DNA of 64,000 bases from Rhynchonema sp. JSB1_4 (GCA_030248065.1 JASAMV010006597.1:1-64000), one strand, 5' to 3'. Shown: positions 22,240-34,334, numbered from the stretch's first letter. Notes: generated by a model not told the origin, from the sequence alone. Made by a program: numbers and translations.

Positions 22240-24169
22240 ATGACATTTTCGAACACGACGACATTTTTGCGCCTCGGATTCTCCGATCGTCCACCGCTGC
22301 GTTTCCCGTGTGCGTTTGAGTCGAATTTGCTTCGCACCCGCAAATGCCCGTACCCGGGATTGCAAGCCGAGGCGATTGGCGCGGTGCTCAGTACAACCGG
22401 ACTACCTTGGACGCTGGTGCCCATCAAAGTGGAGTTGATCGCCGAATATGGATTCTTGGGTGCCGCGTTTCACATGATTGAGATCGGACTGATTGACACG
22501 CTGGCATTTTGGTTCTCGCCGTCGAAATCGAGAACCGATCGATTCCGGGTTTGTGTAATGCTAATCATCTGTTATCAATCAATGATACAACGCAGCAACA
22601 ATGGGTGTGTCTTTATACTCTGACAATCCTTTTGGGAGAAACTTTTCAAACGCGTTGCCTGATCCGTAAAGCGCATGATGTGTGCACTGGCTATAGCGGG
22701 CACGTGACTTCCGTAGCCAGTGCACGCATAATGCGCTTTACGGATCAGGCAACGCGGGTGAAAAGTTTCTCCCAAAAAATTCCAATATACCTGGGTATTA
22801 AATATATATCTTTCCTTTATAAAGTCCAGAATTCAAACAAACACAACATAAAAACACTTATTAAAATTTAAATAACCACTTATTCTAAATTTCTTTTTTT
22901 TTATTTTCTGCCTTGTCAACAGGAAAAATTTTGATGATTTCATATAGTCATTGCACCAAAAGAAGATGTTTCAACCCTTGAAAGCAGCAGCATCGTCGTG
23001 GATGATAACCAACAGCACAACCTGAAACATACGTGTGACTTGATGGCCTTTGCGATAAACATTGCTGATCGTTACAGAATAAATGAAAACTACATCCTGT
23101 TCACCATTCGTGTGACGCATTATTCAAACAACAGGGAACAAAAACTGAATACTGAAAAACCCTGCACGTGTCTGTTTCCAGATCACAGAATCAATCCCGA
23201 TTGCTGGCTCGGGTGGAGTCCATGCGCTCGACCTGATCCACTATCACCATTCCACGTTTGCTTCAACCGTTGATTTTCTGAGTATTTTCGATGGATACAC
23301 AATCGCGTTTCTGATTGGCTGTTTGGGATACGCCAAGGTTCACAGAAATTTGAGGGAAAACGTTCGCAAACGATCACGGCCGCAGACCAACATGGTGTCA
23401 ACGTTTCTGGCTTTTTTCATTGGTGGGTTCCTTTCTGTTGTCATATAATATAATTTGGCCATATATAAAATTGTGCAACATATAATGTGTTCCAGCCCTT
23501 CTTCTTGCTCTATATCGCAGCGCACTGCTCTCAAAGTTGATTCTGCCAAATCAGCACTCGCGATTTGAAACATTAGAGCAGTTGGCCGGCCTGGTCCGAT
23601 CGAACAGCGTTCAAATCGCCGCCTCATTTGGGACATCAACCGTGCAGCGCCTGAATCAGGCTCCCTTTTTAGGAGAAGCCCTGAAAGTGAACCCCTTGGT
23701 CAGCTTGGATGCTCTCGGCGGCTTCAAACGCGCGGCCGAAATAGCGCAAGATCCTGCTGGAGATTACATAATCATTTGGGCTCAGCCAAATCTGCAATAT
23801 CTGGCCGCATCCCATTGCAATTTGCGCGTGGTGGAATTGCAAAAAGTCGAATCCTCCGTACCGCTTATGCTTTTATTCGCTAAAAATGCATCTAGTACCC
23901 TGATTAACAAGGTGAATCAGGGAATCAAGGCCAGTCACTCGGTCGTCCAGGGCATAGACACGCGATATCGCATCTTTTCCGATCGAAAGACGATTTCTTG
24001 TCCACAAGTTGGTGGCAAGGTTGGTCATACACCCCTGGGCTTGGATCATGTGTTTGGCGCGTTTCTGGCACTCGGCACTGGAGCCGGAGTTGGACTATTT
24101 GTTACGGTAGGTGAATGGGTGATCGGACGTATTACAACTACAAAGATTATAAACTGCAAAATTTTATAA
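22240..24169 (+). CDS. Divergent ionotropic glutamate receptor-like (IR-like) channel subunit
   Basis: Exon 1 (22240 to ~22547) encodes a lobe-1-like ligand-binding segment ending HMIEIGLIDTLAFWFSPSKS, the position of the PFTIT-like block in glutamate receptors. A short exon near 22946 (VIAPKEDVSTLESSS) follows. The exon at ~23187 has the first membrane span (FDGYTIAFLIGCLGYAKVHR) and the start of the pore region (NMVSTFLAFFIG). The last exon (~23500-24169) continues to LLSKLIL, then FETLEQLAGL and PFLGEALKVNPLVSLDALGG (lobe 2) and a final membrane span (HVFGAFLALGTGAGVGLFVT). No strict SYTANLAAF motif, hence an IR-like rather than canonical receptor. Plasma-membrane cation channel, possibly chemosensory. 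The 5' end may be incomplete because no amino-terminal domain or signal peptide was seen. Confidence 0.72.
22630..22777. repeat. Long hairpin (arms ~65 bp) in receptor intron 1
   Basis: TTTTGGGAGAAACTTTTCAA... to GTGCACTGGCTA pairs with TAGCCAGTGCACGCATAATG ...AAAAGTTTCTCCCAAAA. Only ~18 bp of loop. Almost perfect arms indicate recent origin. Could be a MITE or a transcribed hairpin. Confidence 0.88.
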
Positions 24170-24455
24170 TTCACATTAATTTTCGGATTGAGCGCATAGG
24201 CTGAGGCCTGGATTGGTTGAATACTGATGCTGAATAAAATTGCTTCTCAAGCAAGCGCCTCTGCGACCCTGTCATTCAAAAGCCGGCGACCGGATCAAAT
24301 CATATTATAAGTGTTGAAAAGCATTGCACGGGTTTTTCTCAAATTCACTAATAGACTGACGTTGGAAGCAATCTGAGATTAGATTTCAAGACACACTGCT
24401 CCATCTCCAATGTGTGTGGTGTGTTTAATCGGGCCAGTTTTGAGCAAATGAAACA

Positions 24456-26045
24456 TCATAAGTCGAGCACATCGACCAGACATCGATGAAGCACACGCAG
24501 TCCGACTTGTGAGACGGGCAATTGGGACGCCGAATCGGCTTCATGTGCGACCGCCAAGTTATCAGCGATCAGAAAGTCACCCAGACGCCACTGGAAATGA
24601 ATAGATTATGTCTCGATCTTCAGCACACAGCGTCTGCAGGAAATTTGAATTTTGATTTTGAATTCTGAATTTTTCAGACGCACGTACCAGCTCTCGTTTT
24701 TGCGAATTAACCACGCAGAGTGTTACTTCTTGGTACGAGAAACTGGAAAATTAAACTCACATCATGCGCGTAGACCCTTTGTTCCTGATCGCCAAGAATT
24801 GCTTCATGCAGTTCATCCAACATTTCGTGGTGTTCGATCTCACTCAACAATCGTTGCTTTTCGCTATCGTAATCTTGTATGAACACACTGATCCGGCCGA
24901 GATGGAAGTAGAGTGTCTGAAACATCAGCCAATTTTTGCTCTGATTATCTGCGAAATGGGCGTCCAAAACAGGCTTGGGCATCACTTTACTCACCTTTTG
25001 ACCAGTGGTTGGATGGTCATAAACCAGTTTGTGTACTGTTTGATCATCGGGCAATCGATCTGCCACTTTGCCCTTTGGCCAGCTCGGTGGTGCCGCCGAG
25101 TACCAGAGTCGATCCCATTTGGCGCGTTGCTGGTCGCTCACACGCTGCCACATTTCGTGCAGACCGACGAATCTGAGAGATGATGAAGCACGATGAATCA
25201 GCCACAAAGCACAGTCAGTCAGTAAATGAGTCGACCGATCAACCAATCAAATCATTGCAGAAAAATATCGCAAAAAATCTGCGGATTCTTAAAGTTTTCT
25301 GCAATTTAAGATCCAATTGCAATTGCACCGCCACAGTCATCGCGCAGCCAACCTGGTGCCAGCGCGTGCGGGCACGTGCACCATGTGATAGGTGGCAATC
25401 GGATTTGCATGCGTTCGTCGGTGCGCGTCAATGTGCCAGCCGTGTCGTCCCACCATGAGTTTTCCTTCCTCGCAATCGTTGGAAATTCGGAAGATTTCGC
25501 TGAAAAAAAATTAATATGTTTAGATTACACGTTTTCTTTCAACAAAATGGTGATGACAAAATGTGATGATCAACCGCTTGGGCGACTTGGCATGTGTGCC
25601 GCTGGGAGGCTCGATTGTGCCAAACCACCGCGTGATCTGAACCTGATGATCAGCTGTGAGTGCGTGTTGATCGCGGAACACCAAAAGTCTGCAGTACTTG
25701 AAACTTTGTTTGGAAATTTATCAAAATATCCCACCGAATTTCTACGTTCTCAACTATACCTGTGCCTGTGCACCGCCTGCTTAATCTTCAGGATTACATC
25801 GGCGCTTGAAACATTTACCAGATCTATGCCAACAACCTCGGCGCCTAGCTTCAGTGGTCGGACCATTAAGGCCAAATCTTGGCTGCTGAAATCAAGTTTT
25901 CACACAAAAGTATATGATTTTAAAAGCACTGTCACCAAGTTCAGGAACTACACAGTAGCATTCCTCACCTTGCTGAAAAATCTAGAACCAGTGCTGTTGC
26001 GGCCGTGGCCACAAGGTGAACAATATTCACGGACCACCTCACCAT
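24456..26045 (-). CDS. TauD/TfdA-family Fe(II)/2-oxoglutarate dioxygenase, with N-terminal signal-like segment
   Basis: Exon 1 (26045-25969) starts MVRWSVNIVHLVATAATALV, a hydrophobic signal-like leader. Exon 2 (~25887-25757) has VRPLKLGAEVVGIDL, the family N-terminal signature. Exon 3 (~25700-25550) has LLVFRDQHALTADHQVQITR. Exon 4 (~25490-25360) has GWHIDAH, the iron-binding HxD. Exon 5 (~25186-24745) has FVGLHEMWQRVSD and VYDHPTTGQKVSK. The last exon (~24595-24456) has WRLGDFLIADNLAVAHEA (distal iron His) and GLRVLHR (Arg for 2-oxoglutarate). All catalytic positions are present, so it is probably an active oxygenase; the substrate is not predictable. Convergent with the receptor gene (stops ~290 bp apart). 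TGTTTCA immediately follows the stop codon. Confidence 0.82.
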
Positions 26046-26256
26046 TGTGTGTTGTCAAATGTTGAAAAAAGGCGACTTCTAAGGGGCAAATTTTTCAAAA
26101 AAAATTTTTGACTGCAGTTTTGCAATGCAGTGTCATGCGTGTCATTCGGCATCACTTTCAATTTCTTCAGTTTTCCCAGAACATCTCACCTGCCATGTGC
26201 GTTGTTGATGACAATATCGGACGACAATATTATCATGGAATAATATATACTACGGG

Positions 26257-26493
26257 CATAGTAAACTTCCAAATTCGCTGCCGCACAGTAAAATACGCCC
26301 CACAGTTAATGTCAAGTTATAAACCCGAAGCTAACCATGCGCGGTTCTGAAACATTGCGCGCAGCTGCCTGGCTGGCTGGCAAGCTGCGTGTGTCTTGGC
26401 TGTCCGAATGTTTCACAAGTTGATTTTCGGTTTAGAACCTGACATTAACTATGGGGCGTATATGTGCGGCAGCAAATTTGGAAATTTACTATA
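26257..26493. mobile_element. Palindromic MITE, family F1 copy 2
   Basis: Same arms and centre as 13195-13437 (CATAGTAAACTTCCAAATTC start, GGAAATTTACTATA end; TGAAACATTGCG at 26348, AATGTTTCA at 26407). It lies ~200 bp 5' of the dioxygenase start codon. Confidence 0.88.
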
Positions 26494-27821
26494 TTATACT
26501 ATATGGCAACAGCCTTCCATTATCGTCATAAACAGCAGATTATCTAACCGCACTATTGGGGAATAGTACTTACTTTTTTAAATTTTATTGTGTCAATCGA
26601 GATACATACTGTTGTGTTGCAACTGTTTATACTGTAAGTGATGCGATAGGTTCTGATTGCACAAGTGGTCATTTAAAGGTGCTGGTTAACACCCCCACCC
26701 TCTCTGAGAATATATAAGCACCCCCCCAAGTCCTGGTTAACAATTCCTTTTTTCCTGATCACCCATCGTAAAAAGATGGCGAAAGTGACGGGGTGGTGAC
26801 CGTTGCAACGGTTGCAGTGATCGCAATCAACAATACCCACAAGCCATTGAAACGTCCGCATGTTGAATAAAAAAGAATAGTTTCAGAACCTGCGGCAACG
26901 TGGTTGCATCTGCTGGATTATTTTCAGCTGAAAAAAATGTTAACAATTGTGAGAAAATCAATACAAAAAAAACCAAAAACTTCACACACACAACCCCCAA
27001 CCCACACAAACCCACGCCATCAACCCACACACACACACAAAAAACACAAAAAAACATTCAGCGCACACACACACAAAGCTTGCCAGCTGAAACATTGCTG
27101 TGTTGTCGCTGTGCCGGCTGTGTGTTGTCGTTGCCCCCATGTGCTGCGCTGTAATCTCCTTGCATTTTAAAATGATATAAAGAAAACAAAAAATAAAAAA
27201 AATATTAAATAAACAAAAAATACATACAAAAGTTAACGAGTAGACTGCCAAAAAAAAAAAAAAAAAAAACGTGAAAATCATGGATAGGATTTTGATTTGA
27301 ATTGACAACTTATTTGGTCATTCAAGTGCGACCAATACATAAAATATACGCAACAAAACCTCACAAAAACAAACATAAACACCACGCCACCACACTAAGT
27401 TGTGCATTGCGGTTTTCGGCAACTGTTGGATATACTCCCGTAAGTGATGCGATAGCGTTATCCAGATTGCACAAGTGGTAAAAGAAAACAGACACCCCTT
27501 TAAAACGGCCCCCACGCGTGTGCGACTTGGTGAAAAACATTGAGCGTATACTCGCATTTGCACTATAACGATAAAGGTTGGGAAGTTGCATGCGCTTCGT
27601 TGAGATGAGAAAAGGACCGAAAGTCCCTTCCAACAAAACACAAAGCATGATACGCACAACACTCATGTTTACTATCACCGATGATCCAATCAGCTCAGCG
27701 TTTCCGAATTCATTCACGCACAAGCGAGCAATAAAGCAAAAGGTTATTATTAGGGTCTGCAACGCTTTTAACACAATTGATGCCGAAGTACCAGCTTCAC
27801 CGATTCGGACAACCGACCATG
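26494..27821. other. Gene-free stretch with low-complexity and short dispersed repeats
   Basis: 26965-27080 is CA-rich (CACACACACA tracts); 27251-27269 is an A run. GTAAGTGATGCGATAG followed by ATTGCACAAGTGGT occurs twice (26635 and 27437), a dispersed repeat with AACACCCCC-like sequence downstream. No gene recognised. Confidence 0.5.
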
Positions 27822-28565
27822 ATTGGGTTCAAAAAAGTAAAATTTAAAAAATTTCTTAAAAAAAATTAGCCCTTTATTCGATTTTAAAAAATCAGAAAAG
27901 TAAGTTCACTTTCTGGTTAGTTCACAGCTTTTTTTATTATCTTATTATTACATACCTTTTTTGGTGTAAAATGCATGTTTTGTGCGTGTTTCTTCTTGTT
28001 TCTTTGATCAAAAAATCGTCTGCGGCTGTTGTATTTCGCTTCGGCACAATGTCAGGCAGCTGGGGCCCTACTAGACGACCTAAACAGCCATCATGATGTC
28101 CGCATTCCGTTCTGCCAGCAAGTCAAATCTGCTTAAAGTATAATATTATCGTACCAAGATGCCGGAGGTATCTAGCCTCGGGTTACACAGCCGTTTTCAT
28201 GTATTTTTGCCAAAAAAATTGCCAGTTATTTACCTTTTTCGTGACACGCCTTTACTTTTCATATTACAACATGCATATGGTGGACAGAGACTATCCCCAC
28301 ACGCAAATTGTAACGTTATCGGGATCATCGTAAAAAACATCACCTCGCTACTACCCGTTTGTAACACACAATAGGTCGGTATTCCTATATTCTCAGGTGT
28401 AATCAAATATACTTACAGTATAAATAAATTTCGGCAATTTTTCACATTGGTACCAAAAACTTGTGGTCCGGAATAGAAAAAGTAAACCTCAAAAAAATTT
28501 CTAAAAATTCAAAAAAGCTTAAAAAAGTTCGATATACCAGTAAAAAATATTAAGCCAACCCTGCA
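27822..28565. mobile_element. Diverged relative of the 9352-12724 element
   Basis: Left part (GATTGGGTTCAAAAAAGTAA, 27821 on) and right part (GTGGTCCGGAATAGAAAAAG... CCAACCCTG, ending 28565) match the subterminal regions of 9352-12724. Termini are worn and no target duplication is visible. Confidence 0.6.
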
Positions 28566-28718
28566 GCGCCGCCGCAACCGACCACACAGGATTTTCGATC
28601 ATGGCGACCCTCGGATCAGAGATGTAAGAAAAGTTTTTCCAAGTTTTTCTTTTTGAAAAAAGTTTTCCAACCGCAAGTCATAGAATTCCCTAAATAGATT
28701 ACAAATTAAAAGGATTCA

Positions 28719-28759
28719 TAATCAGCCTTCCCACAGGCTCCAATCCCGAAGGCTGATTA
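28719..28759. repeat. Short perfect hairpin
   Basis: TAATCAGCCTTC and GAAGGCTGATTA form a 12-bp stem with a 17-nt loop. Not followed by a T run; function unknown. Confidence 0.6.
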
Positions 28760-28784
28760 CGCGTGCTTTAGCATGAATATGCCA

Positions 28785-29002
28785 TAGGGTGGCATTTTCG
28801 AAACGGTGTAAAGCTCAGTTGGGTGTAAAGGTCGGTGTAAGCTCGGTCGGTGTCAGCTCGGTGTAAACATGAAACATTCCACGTTAACAGCAGGCAATGT
28901 TTCATGTTTACACCGAGCTGACACCGACCGAGCTTTCGATTGAGCTTACACCGACCTTTTCACCCAACTCACCTTTACACCGTTTCGAAAATATCACCCA
29001 AT
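28785..29002. mobile_element. Palindromic MITE, family F3 copy 1
   Basis: Ends ATAGGGTGGCATTTTCGAAA and TTTCGAAAATATCACCCAAT. Arms carry GGTGTAAAGGTCGGTGTAA and CGGTGTCAGCTCGGTGTAAA repeats. The stem next to the loop is TGAAACATT (28870) paired with AATGTTTCA (28896). Second copy at 43808. Confidence 0.87.
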
Positions 29003-29877
29003 TACATGTGTTGTGTGGGGTGACAATGCTGGGCTGGGTCAGCTGAAATAACAGCTTGTTTCTTGTGCGTTGTTTGACGAAAAGTTGTGAGATTGTTCGC
29101 AAAATTTGGTGGTGTAGGTTCTTTTTGAAAACCGAATGGTATTTCGGATGAGTGGGTGTTCGTGTATCTCGTCCTCGTGTACCAGGATTGCTTATGGCTC
29201 CACGAGCAACAGGCAGCAAAAAAGTAAGAGATGTCTGCGGCTGCTTTTTATTCCTCCACCGCACGAATTAATGGTTCCTGAAATAGCAAGGGCGGTTCAT
29301 TTACTGGGAACGAACCGTCCCACTACCGATTACGGGTTTATCTGCTTTATTTTTCAATCTGTAATCAGTCTTCCCCCAGCGCAGCTGAGTCGGGTTTATC
29401 AGCACAGGTTTATCAACTTTATCCGGGTTATTTGTAATCAGTCTTCCCCCCAGCGCAAGGGAGTCGGGTTTATCAGGTTTATTAGCTTTATCCGTTTTAT
29501 TTACAATCTGTCTTCCCGGCACGAATTAAAATTGCCAAATTTTGGGTGTTTTGGGGCCGAAAGGTCAAAAATGTCCCATGCTTAGATTCAAACATCTCTG
29601 CGATCGGATCCATCGGAGCTCTCGGACCCGCTTCAAACATTGAGCTGCGTTCTCTTGAACGCGTTCGCTTCTGACGCGGAGCTTTCATTTTCTTTTTTGA
29701 TTTTCATTTTTACTTTGCTCCTTGGTTGCTTGCTCGTCAATCGCGCCGGGCAACCTCGGCCTGGCCCGTCCCAGTCGCCCAAAACTTTGGCCCAGGCCGG
29801 CTCGATCCTGACCCCTGCTCGCTAGCTGATTTCGATGATGGATGGATAAATCATTGACAAAAAAATTCCAGGCGCTC
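29003..29877. repeat. Gene-free stretch with an ~85-bp tandem repeat
   Basis: 29328-29520 holds just over two units with CGGGTTTATC, TTTATCCG..TTATTT and AATCAGTCTTCCCCCAGCGC. A GC-rich fragment near 29745-29800 resembles the CAGAGGTGGG family. A minus-strand ORF beginning MKAPRQKRTRSRERSS (29688) is basic but unrecognised and is not called as a gene. Confidence 0.55.
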
Positions 29878-30790
29878 AAATTTCAAATTTTATCTGCACG
29901 CTTTCGCAAAGACCTTTACACAAGATCCGGAGAAACCCTAAAAAAGTGAACATGAGTATTAATAAACGAAAATGTGAACATGACGAACAAACGACAAAGA
30001 AAACGTACCGGCGAGATTCAACCAACCAAACTACTGGTAATGAAGAGAACAAACGTAACGAGCAATAAAGTCGGCAACGGATGACGGAATATAGATGATT
30101 ATCTGAAAAGCAGCAACCCAGTGACTGAGGAGATCAGTCAACGACGGCTGAGAATTTTGTTGAAATATGGCGAGAAACTACGTCTCGACCACGTGAGTTT
30201 AGTTTAGATTTAAAGGCCGCAATTGAGGCAGCAGAGACGACGCCCTCTGGTAGCCTGTTCCAGAGGTCCACGACACGACAGGCCCAGTATCCGGACAAGT
30301 CTGCACCCGCGCCATGGACTCGACACAAACTGTGGGAGTGCCCTCGGGTTGGGCGGCCGGTGTCACGAGATGGAAAGAAGGATTCCTTGGTTACCCCAGG
30401 TATGAGACCATGAACGACTTTGTACACGAGCACAAGATCGTTCACGGTCCGGCGATAAATTAGGGGGTCTAAATTTAGGGCATGCAAACGCTGTTGGTAA
30501 GACAGTGTCTGCATGCCAGGTAAATAGTAGGTGAACCGACGTTGAATTTTTTCAATGTTTTTAGCTAAAGTGACATTTTGAGGGGACCAAATGGACATGG
30601 AAAATTCCAGTAAAGGGCGGACATAGGCCAAATAAAGTTTTCGGAGGAAGTCGCGATTTCGACTGTGAAAGTTTCGGCGGATGGTCTTCTCCATTCTGCT
30701 GGCGTCAGCCACAATTTTACCAATATGTGACTCAAACTTTAAGTTTTGTTGGTCTATTAAGACACCCAAGTCCCGGACATGGGGTGGTGA
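29878..30790 (-). mobile_element. 5'-truncated non-LTR retrotransposon (CR1/Jockey-like)
   Basis: The open frame 30769-30134 (minus) encodes the region after the RT catalytic core: LGVLIDQQ-like start, RKLYLAYVRPLLEFSMSIWS, NIEKIQRRFT, then LHALNLDPLIYRRTVNDLVL and VVDLWNRLPEGVVSAAS. The 3' UTR runs to ~29878. It lacks endonuclease and catalytic RT motifs, so is dead on arrival. It ends ~65 bp upstream of the PSMA1 start codon, so it could supply or displace promoter sequence. Same family as 5398-6044. Confidence 0.88.
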
Positions 30791-30853
30791 AATAATTCGC
30801 TCGTTTGAATCCGCGAAGGAAAAGGAAGTGAGTCAAGCAGAGCGTGAAGAAAC

Positions 30854-33800
30854 ATGTTCAGGAACCAGTACGACAGTGATGTGACCGTTTGGAGCCCTCA
30901 GGTTTGTCTTTTACAACGGGCAATAGTTGCTAAAGAACCGATTCTTTACAGAGGTCGCAATCGGGCCGTGGTGCCCGGCCCGGCTCGAGGTGAAGAACGC
31001 TCGGCCCGGCCCGAATTTTTTTGGGTCAGATTTTTACCCGATGTCTGTCATAATTTTTGCAATTTTTCTGAACCTGTTTTTTGGTGGAAAATGGTTGCTT
31101 TCAAAGAAAAACTTGTCAGACACGTTCCTTAACCGCTGGGTCCCGAGTATCGAAGGAGTGCCCAGATCACCAACTTGCCAGAAATCCGTCAGAAATTTTG
31201 GTATTTTTGACAAAAAAGACACTATTCTTCCAGTAAAATAAGTCACTTCAGAAGCTTCGGGCCGGGGTGTGCGGCCAATCCAAATCTTCGGCCCGGCCCG
31301 GCCCGACCACCTCTGGTTCTTTACATCTGTTTGCTGCCTGTTTCGGGCCGGGCCGACCTGTCAGAGGTTGCGGGCCGGGCCGCGCCGGCCAAAGCCGGCC
31401 CGATTGACCAATGCGCTCACAAACATTTTTATATGGTAAATTTCCAAATTCGCTGCCGCACAGTAAAATACGCTCCATAGTTGATGTCTAGTCAGTGTAG
31501 TACTTGGTCAGGGTGTTGACGATAGATAGATTGGGACCCGAAATGTGTTGACGATAGATAGATGACCAAAGTCCGAAATCTGGGGGGGTCGACCCAAACT
31601 TGTTGACGATAGATAGATGGTGGGGGGGGTCGCCAAAAATCAAGGTATAGTATAGTGCATTTAAGTAGGTAATAATGTGTAAATATTAATGAAAATGTGT
31701 ATAGATGTACTAAATCCGCGCGTAGCGCGCGATTTTTTGCCTATTTGGGACAAAAAATACCGATTTTGAGCCATTTTGAGGCAAAAATGCCCATTTTGGG
31801 GTCGAAATGTGTTGACGATAGATAGATTGTTCCCAGAATTTGTTGACGATAGATAGATTTGCCCATAAGTGTTGACGATAGATAGATGAAATCAAAAAGT
31901 GTTGACGATAGATAGATGAATTTGGGGGGGGACCCCCCCAGCCCCCCCCCCCCCCAAGTACTACCCTGTGTCTAGTTATAAACCCGAACGCTAACCACGC
32001 GCGGTTCTGAAACATTGCGCGCAGCTGCCTGGCTGGCTGGCAAGCTGCGTGTGGATTGGTTGTCCGAATGTTTCACAAGTTGATTTGCGGGTCTATGACA
32101 ACTTATTAGGACGAGATATGGAACTCGTATAGATATAGAATCATGTAGAGTTAACTCATTATCGGAATTAATTAGAATGTGCGATGTTTTTTTGAAGGGT
32201 CGACTTCATCAGGTCGAATACGCGATGGAGGCCGTAAAGCAAGGAAGCGCCACCGTTGGGTTGAAAAGCAAAACTCACGCAGTGGTTGTTGCTTTGAAGG
32301 TTTGAGTAGATTTTAACATTGTTTGGTTTGGTTGGCTGATACAAGGGCATGCGCGGCAGCAGAAGTTGGGCGAGAGAGCAAATAGCTTCGTCTAGCTTGA
32401 TTTGTCAGTGGGTGGATGTTAGTCGTTCAAGTGTTTTTAAGTTGTGGACTGGGCAGTGTACTAGGTGGGTCTTTCATTGAGTCATATTCATTCATTTTCC
32501 TTCATGTTAATCAGACTTGATTTCGCAAACTCAACAACAAAACACCGCATCTTGTCCGAAATCCGCCGTCAAGAGGACGATTATTAAATCTCCACCAGTT
32601 TTGCGTCTTTTCAGCGCGCAGCCAACGAGCTGAGTTCGCATCAGAAAAAGATATTCAAAATTGATTCGCACGCCGGCGTGTCGGTCGCCGGTCTGTTATC
32701 GGATGGTCGAATATTAGCGTTGGCTTCTTTTACTTTTGCTGAATTATTTTTTGAAAATAATGGTGAGCTGCACGTAATTCAATTTCAGTCGTTTTCTGCA
32801 AAGCGAATGTGACTCGTACCGTTGGCAATATGACGAACCGATTCCGCTGGAAATTCTGAACGATCGAATATTGCAAAGTCGGTTAATCTGGCTTGATTTA
32901 TGTCTCGTGCCATTTAAAACTTGGAAGTGTTCGCGATCGCGACACAAAGACAAAAACCGTTTCCAGAATTACAAATGAACACTCAAATATATGGCCGTCG
33001 CCCGTTCGGCGTTGGACTTCTGATCTTCGGTTGTGATGTGAGTGGTGTGTCTATGAGACGATTTTTGGTTTATACTAATGCTGTCAACGTAACTGGCTGT
33101 GTTTCTTGCAAACGTAGCAGGATGTGTGCGGTCGTCTCTCACAGCACCCAAGTGTGTTGTGGCAACAGCAGTCCTGTATTCATTTTGTCGCGCTCATTTT
33201 TATAATGTCGTCGCGCTATAGTTTGCACGCACCCCACGTGTCCCAGCAGACGCCCAGGCCCAGCCGGCAGCGTTTGCACGAATCACAGGCGGTCGCGTCG
33301 ACACCAATGACATTAGCCTTCCTTTTCATGAAACATGGAACGACAAACTGCTGTTTTTTTTATTCCAGTCCTATGGACCGCACATTGTGCGCACCGAACC
33401 GTCAGCGGATGTGAACGAATGTTTTGCGATGGCCATCGGCAGTCGATCGCAAAGTGCGCGCACCTACTTGGAGAAGTATTTGGACTCGTATCCCGATTGT
33501 GCGTTTTCGTTTCCGTTGTTATTGTCGTCTGTTTTCTGTGCTCTTTCTCGCGTAATCTGAACGAAATCGTTATTTGAAGGCGATCCGGCGACCTTAATTC
33601 GACACGCGCTGTTGGCGCTGCGCGACACGCTGCCGGCTGAGGAGAATCTGACTGCCAAAGTATGCCTTCTGTATCACTGCTGTTTGACGAAACGGGCTTA
33701 TCGTAATGTCGTCAAATCACATGTCATTTCGCGCTCGTTTGGGGCTCATGTATTATTGCTTGTTTGACGACTTTATTTAACGACATGATTTGTCGACAAA

Positions 33801-34334
33801 ACTATTAGCTACGAAACGGACATGAACATGATTTTGCGCCAAATTGCACAGAATACCGAAATCGCAGTGGTTGGCATCGGTGAGAAATACGACGTGATCG
33901 ACGACGAGCAAGTGCAGCCCTATCTGGATGCAATTGCTGATGTTCCACGTGCGCGCATCACTGCACAGGCGCAGGCACAACAGGTCGTGGTTAGGGGAAC
34001 ATTGATGTCAAATTCGGATACAATCAATTGTGCAACGAGAGCTTTCTGTCAATTTTGGTATCAATAGTGCCCGGGTCTTGTTTTCACATGCTTCTGTCCT
34101 TCCAGTAACATTTTTGTGCGAACTGGGATGGGAGTCTGCTACTGGGCCTGTTTATCTTCTGTGATATTAAGCATTTTGGAACGGTAAATCAAGTAGTGGT
34201 CAATAAATGTGACTGGATCAGTGAAATTTTGATCGTTACAGGAACCAGCTGCTGATGCTCCCGTGCAACCAGACGATGTTGAAATGGCCGATGATGCACC
34301 GGGACCGGGCGGTGCTCAACCTCCTCCACAGTGA
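30854..34334 (+). CDS. PSMA1: 20S proteasome subunit alpha type-1
   Basis: Structural subunit of the outer alpha ring of the 20S proteasome, controlling substrate entry. Exon 1 (30854-30901) is [16 protein letters not shown]; exon 2 (32198-32299) begins [20 protein letters not shown], the proteasome alpha signature; exon 3 (from 32615) has [20 protein letters not shown]; next [15 protein letters not shown] (~32800), [14 protein letters not shown] (~32975), [20 protein letters not shown] (~33390), [17 protein letters not shown] (~33610), [20 protein letters not shown] (~33855), and an acidic tail ending GGAQPPPQ at 34334. All blocks match human PSMA1 in order with no frame break seen. The 1.3-kb intron 1 holds a CAGAGGTG MITE and a palindromic MITE split by another MITE. 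Confidence 0.95.
30949..31315. mobile_element. GC-rich hAT-like MITE, CAGAGGTGGG family, copy 2
   Basis: Ends CAGAGGTCGCAATCGGGCC and GGCCCGACCACCTCTG; flanks ATTCTTTA and GTTCTTTA match at seven of eight positions. In PSMA1 intron 1, 47 bp after the splice donor. Confidence 0.85.
31432..32098. mobile_element. Palindromic MITE, family F1 copy 3, interrupted
   Basis: Left arm (GGTAAATTTCCAAATTCGCT, 31435) is cut in the GTTGATGTCTAGT block by the MITE at 31493-31968 and resumes at 31969 with TGTCTAGTTATAAACCCGAA. TGAAACATTGCG is at 32008 and AATGTTTCA at 32067. The right arm is truncated after GATTTGCGGGT. In PSMA1 intron 1. Confidence 0.87.
31493..31968. mobile_element. CAGTG-type hAT MITE, member 2, with seven GTTGACGATAGATAGAT motifs
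   Basis: Ends CAGTGTAGTACTTGG and CCAAGTACTACCCTG with exact 8-bp target duplication TGTCTAGT (31485-31492, 31969-31976). The 17-mer GTTGACGATAGATAGAT occurs seven times in one orientation (near 31514, 31547, 31602, 31811, 31842, 31871, 31901), three left and four right of an AT-rich core. Confidence 0.92.
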
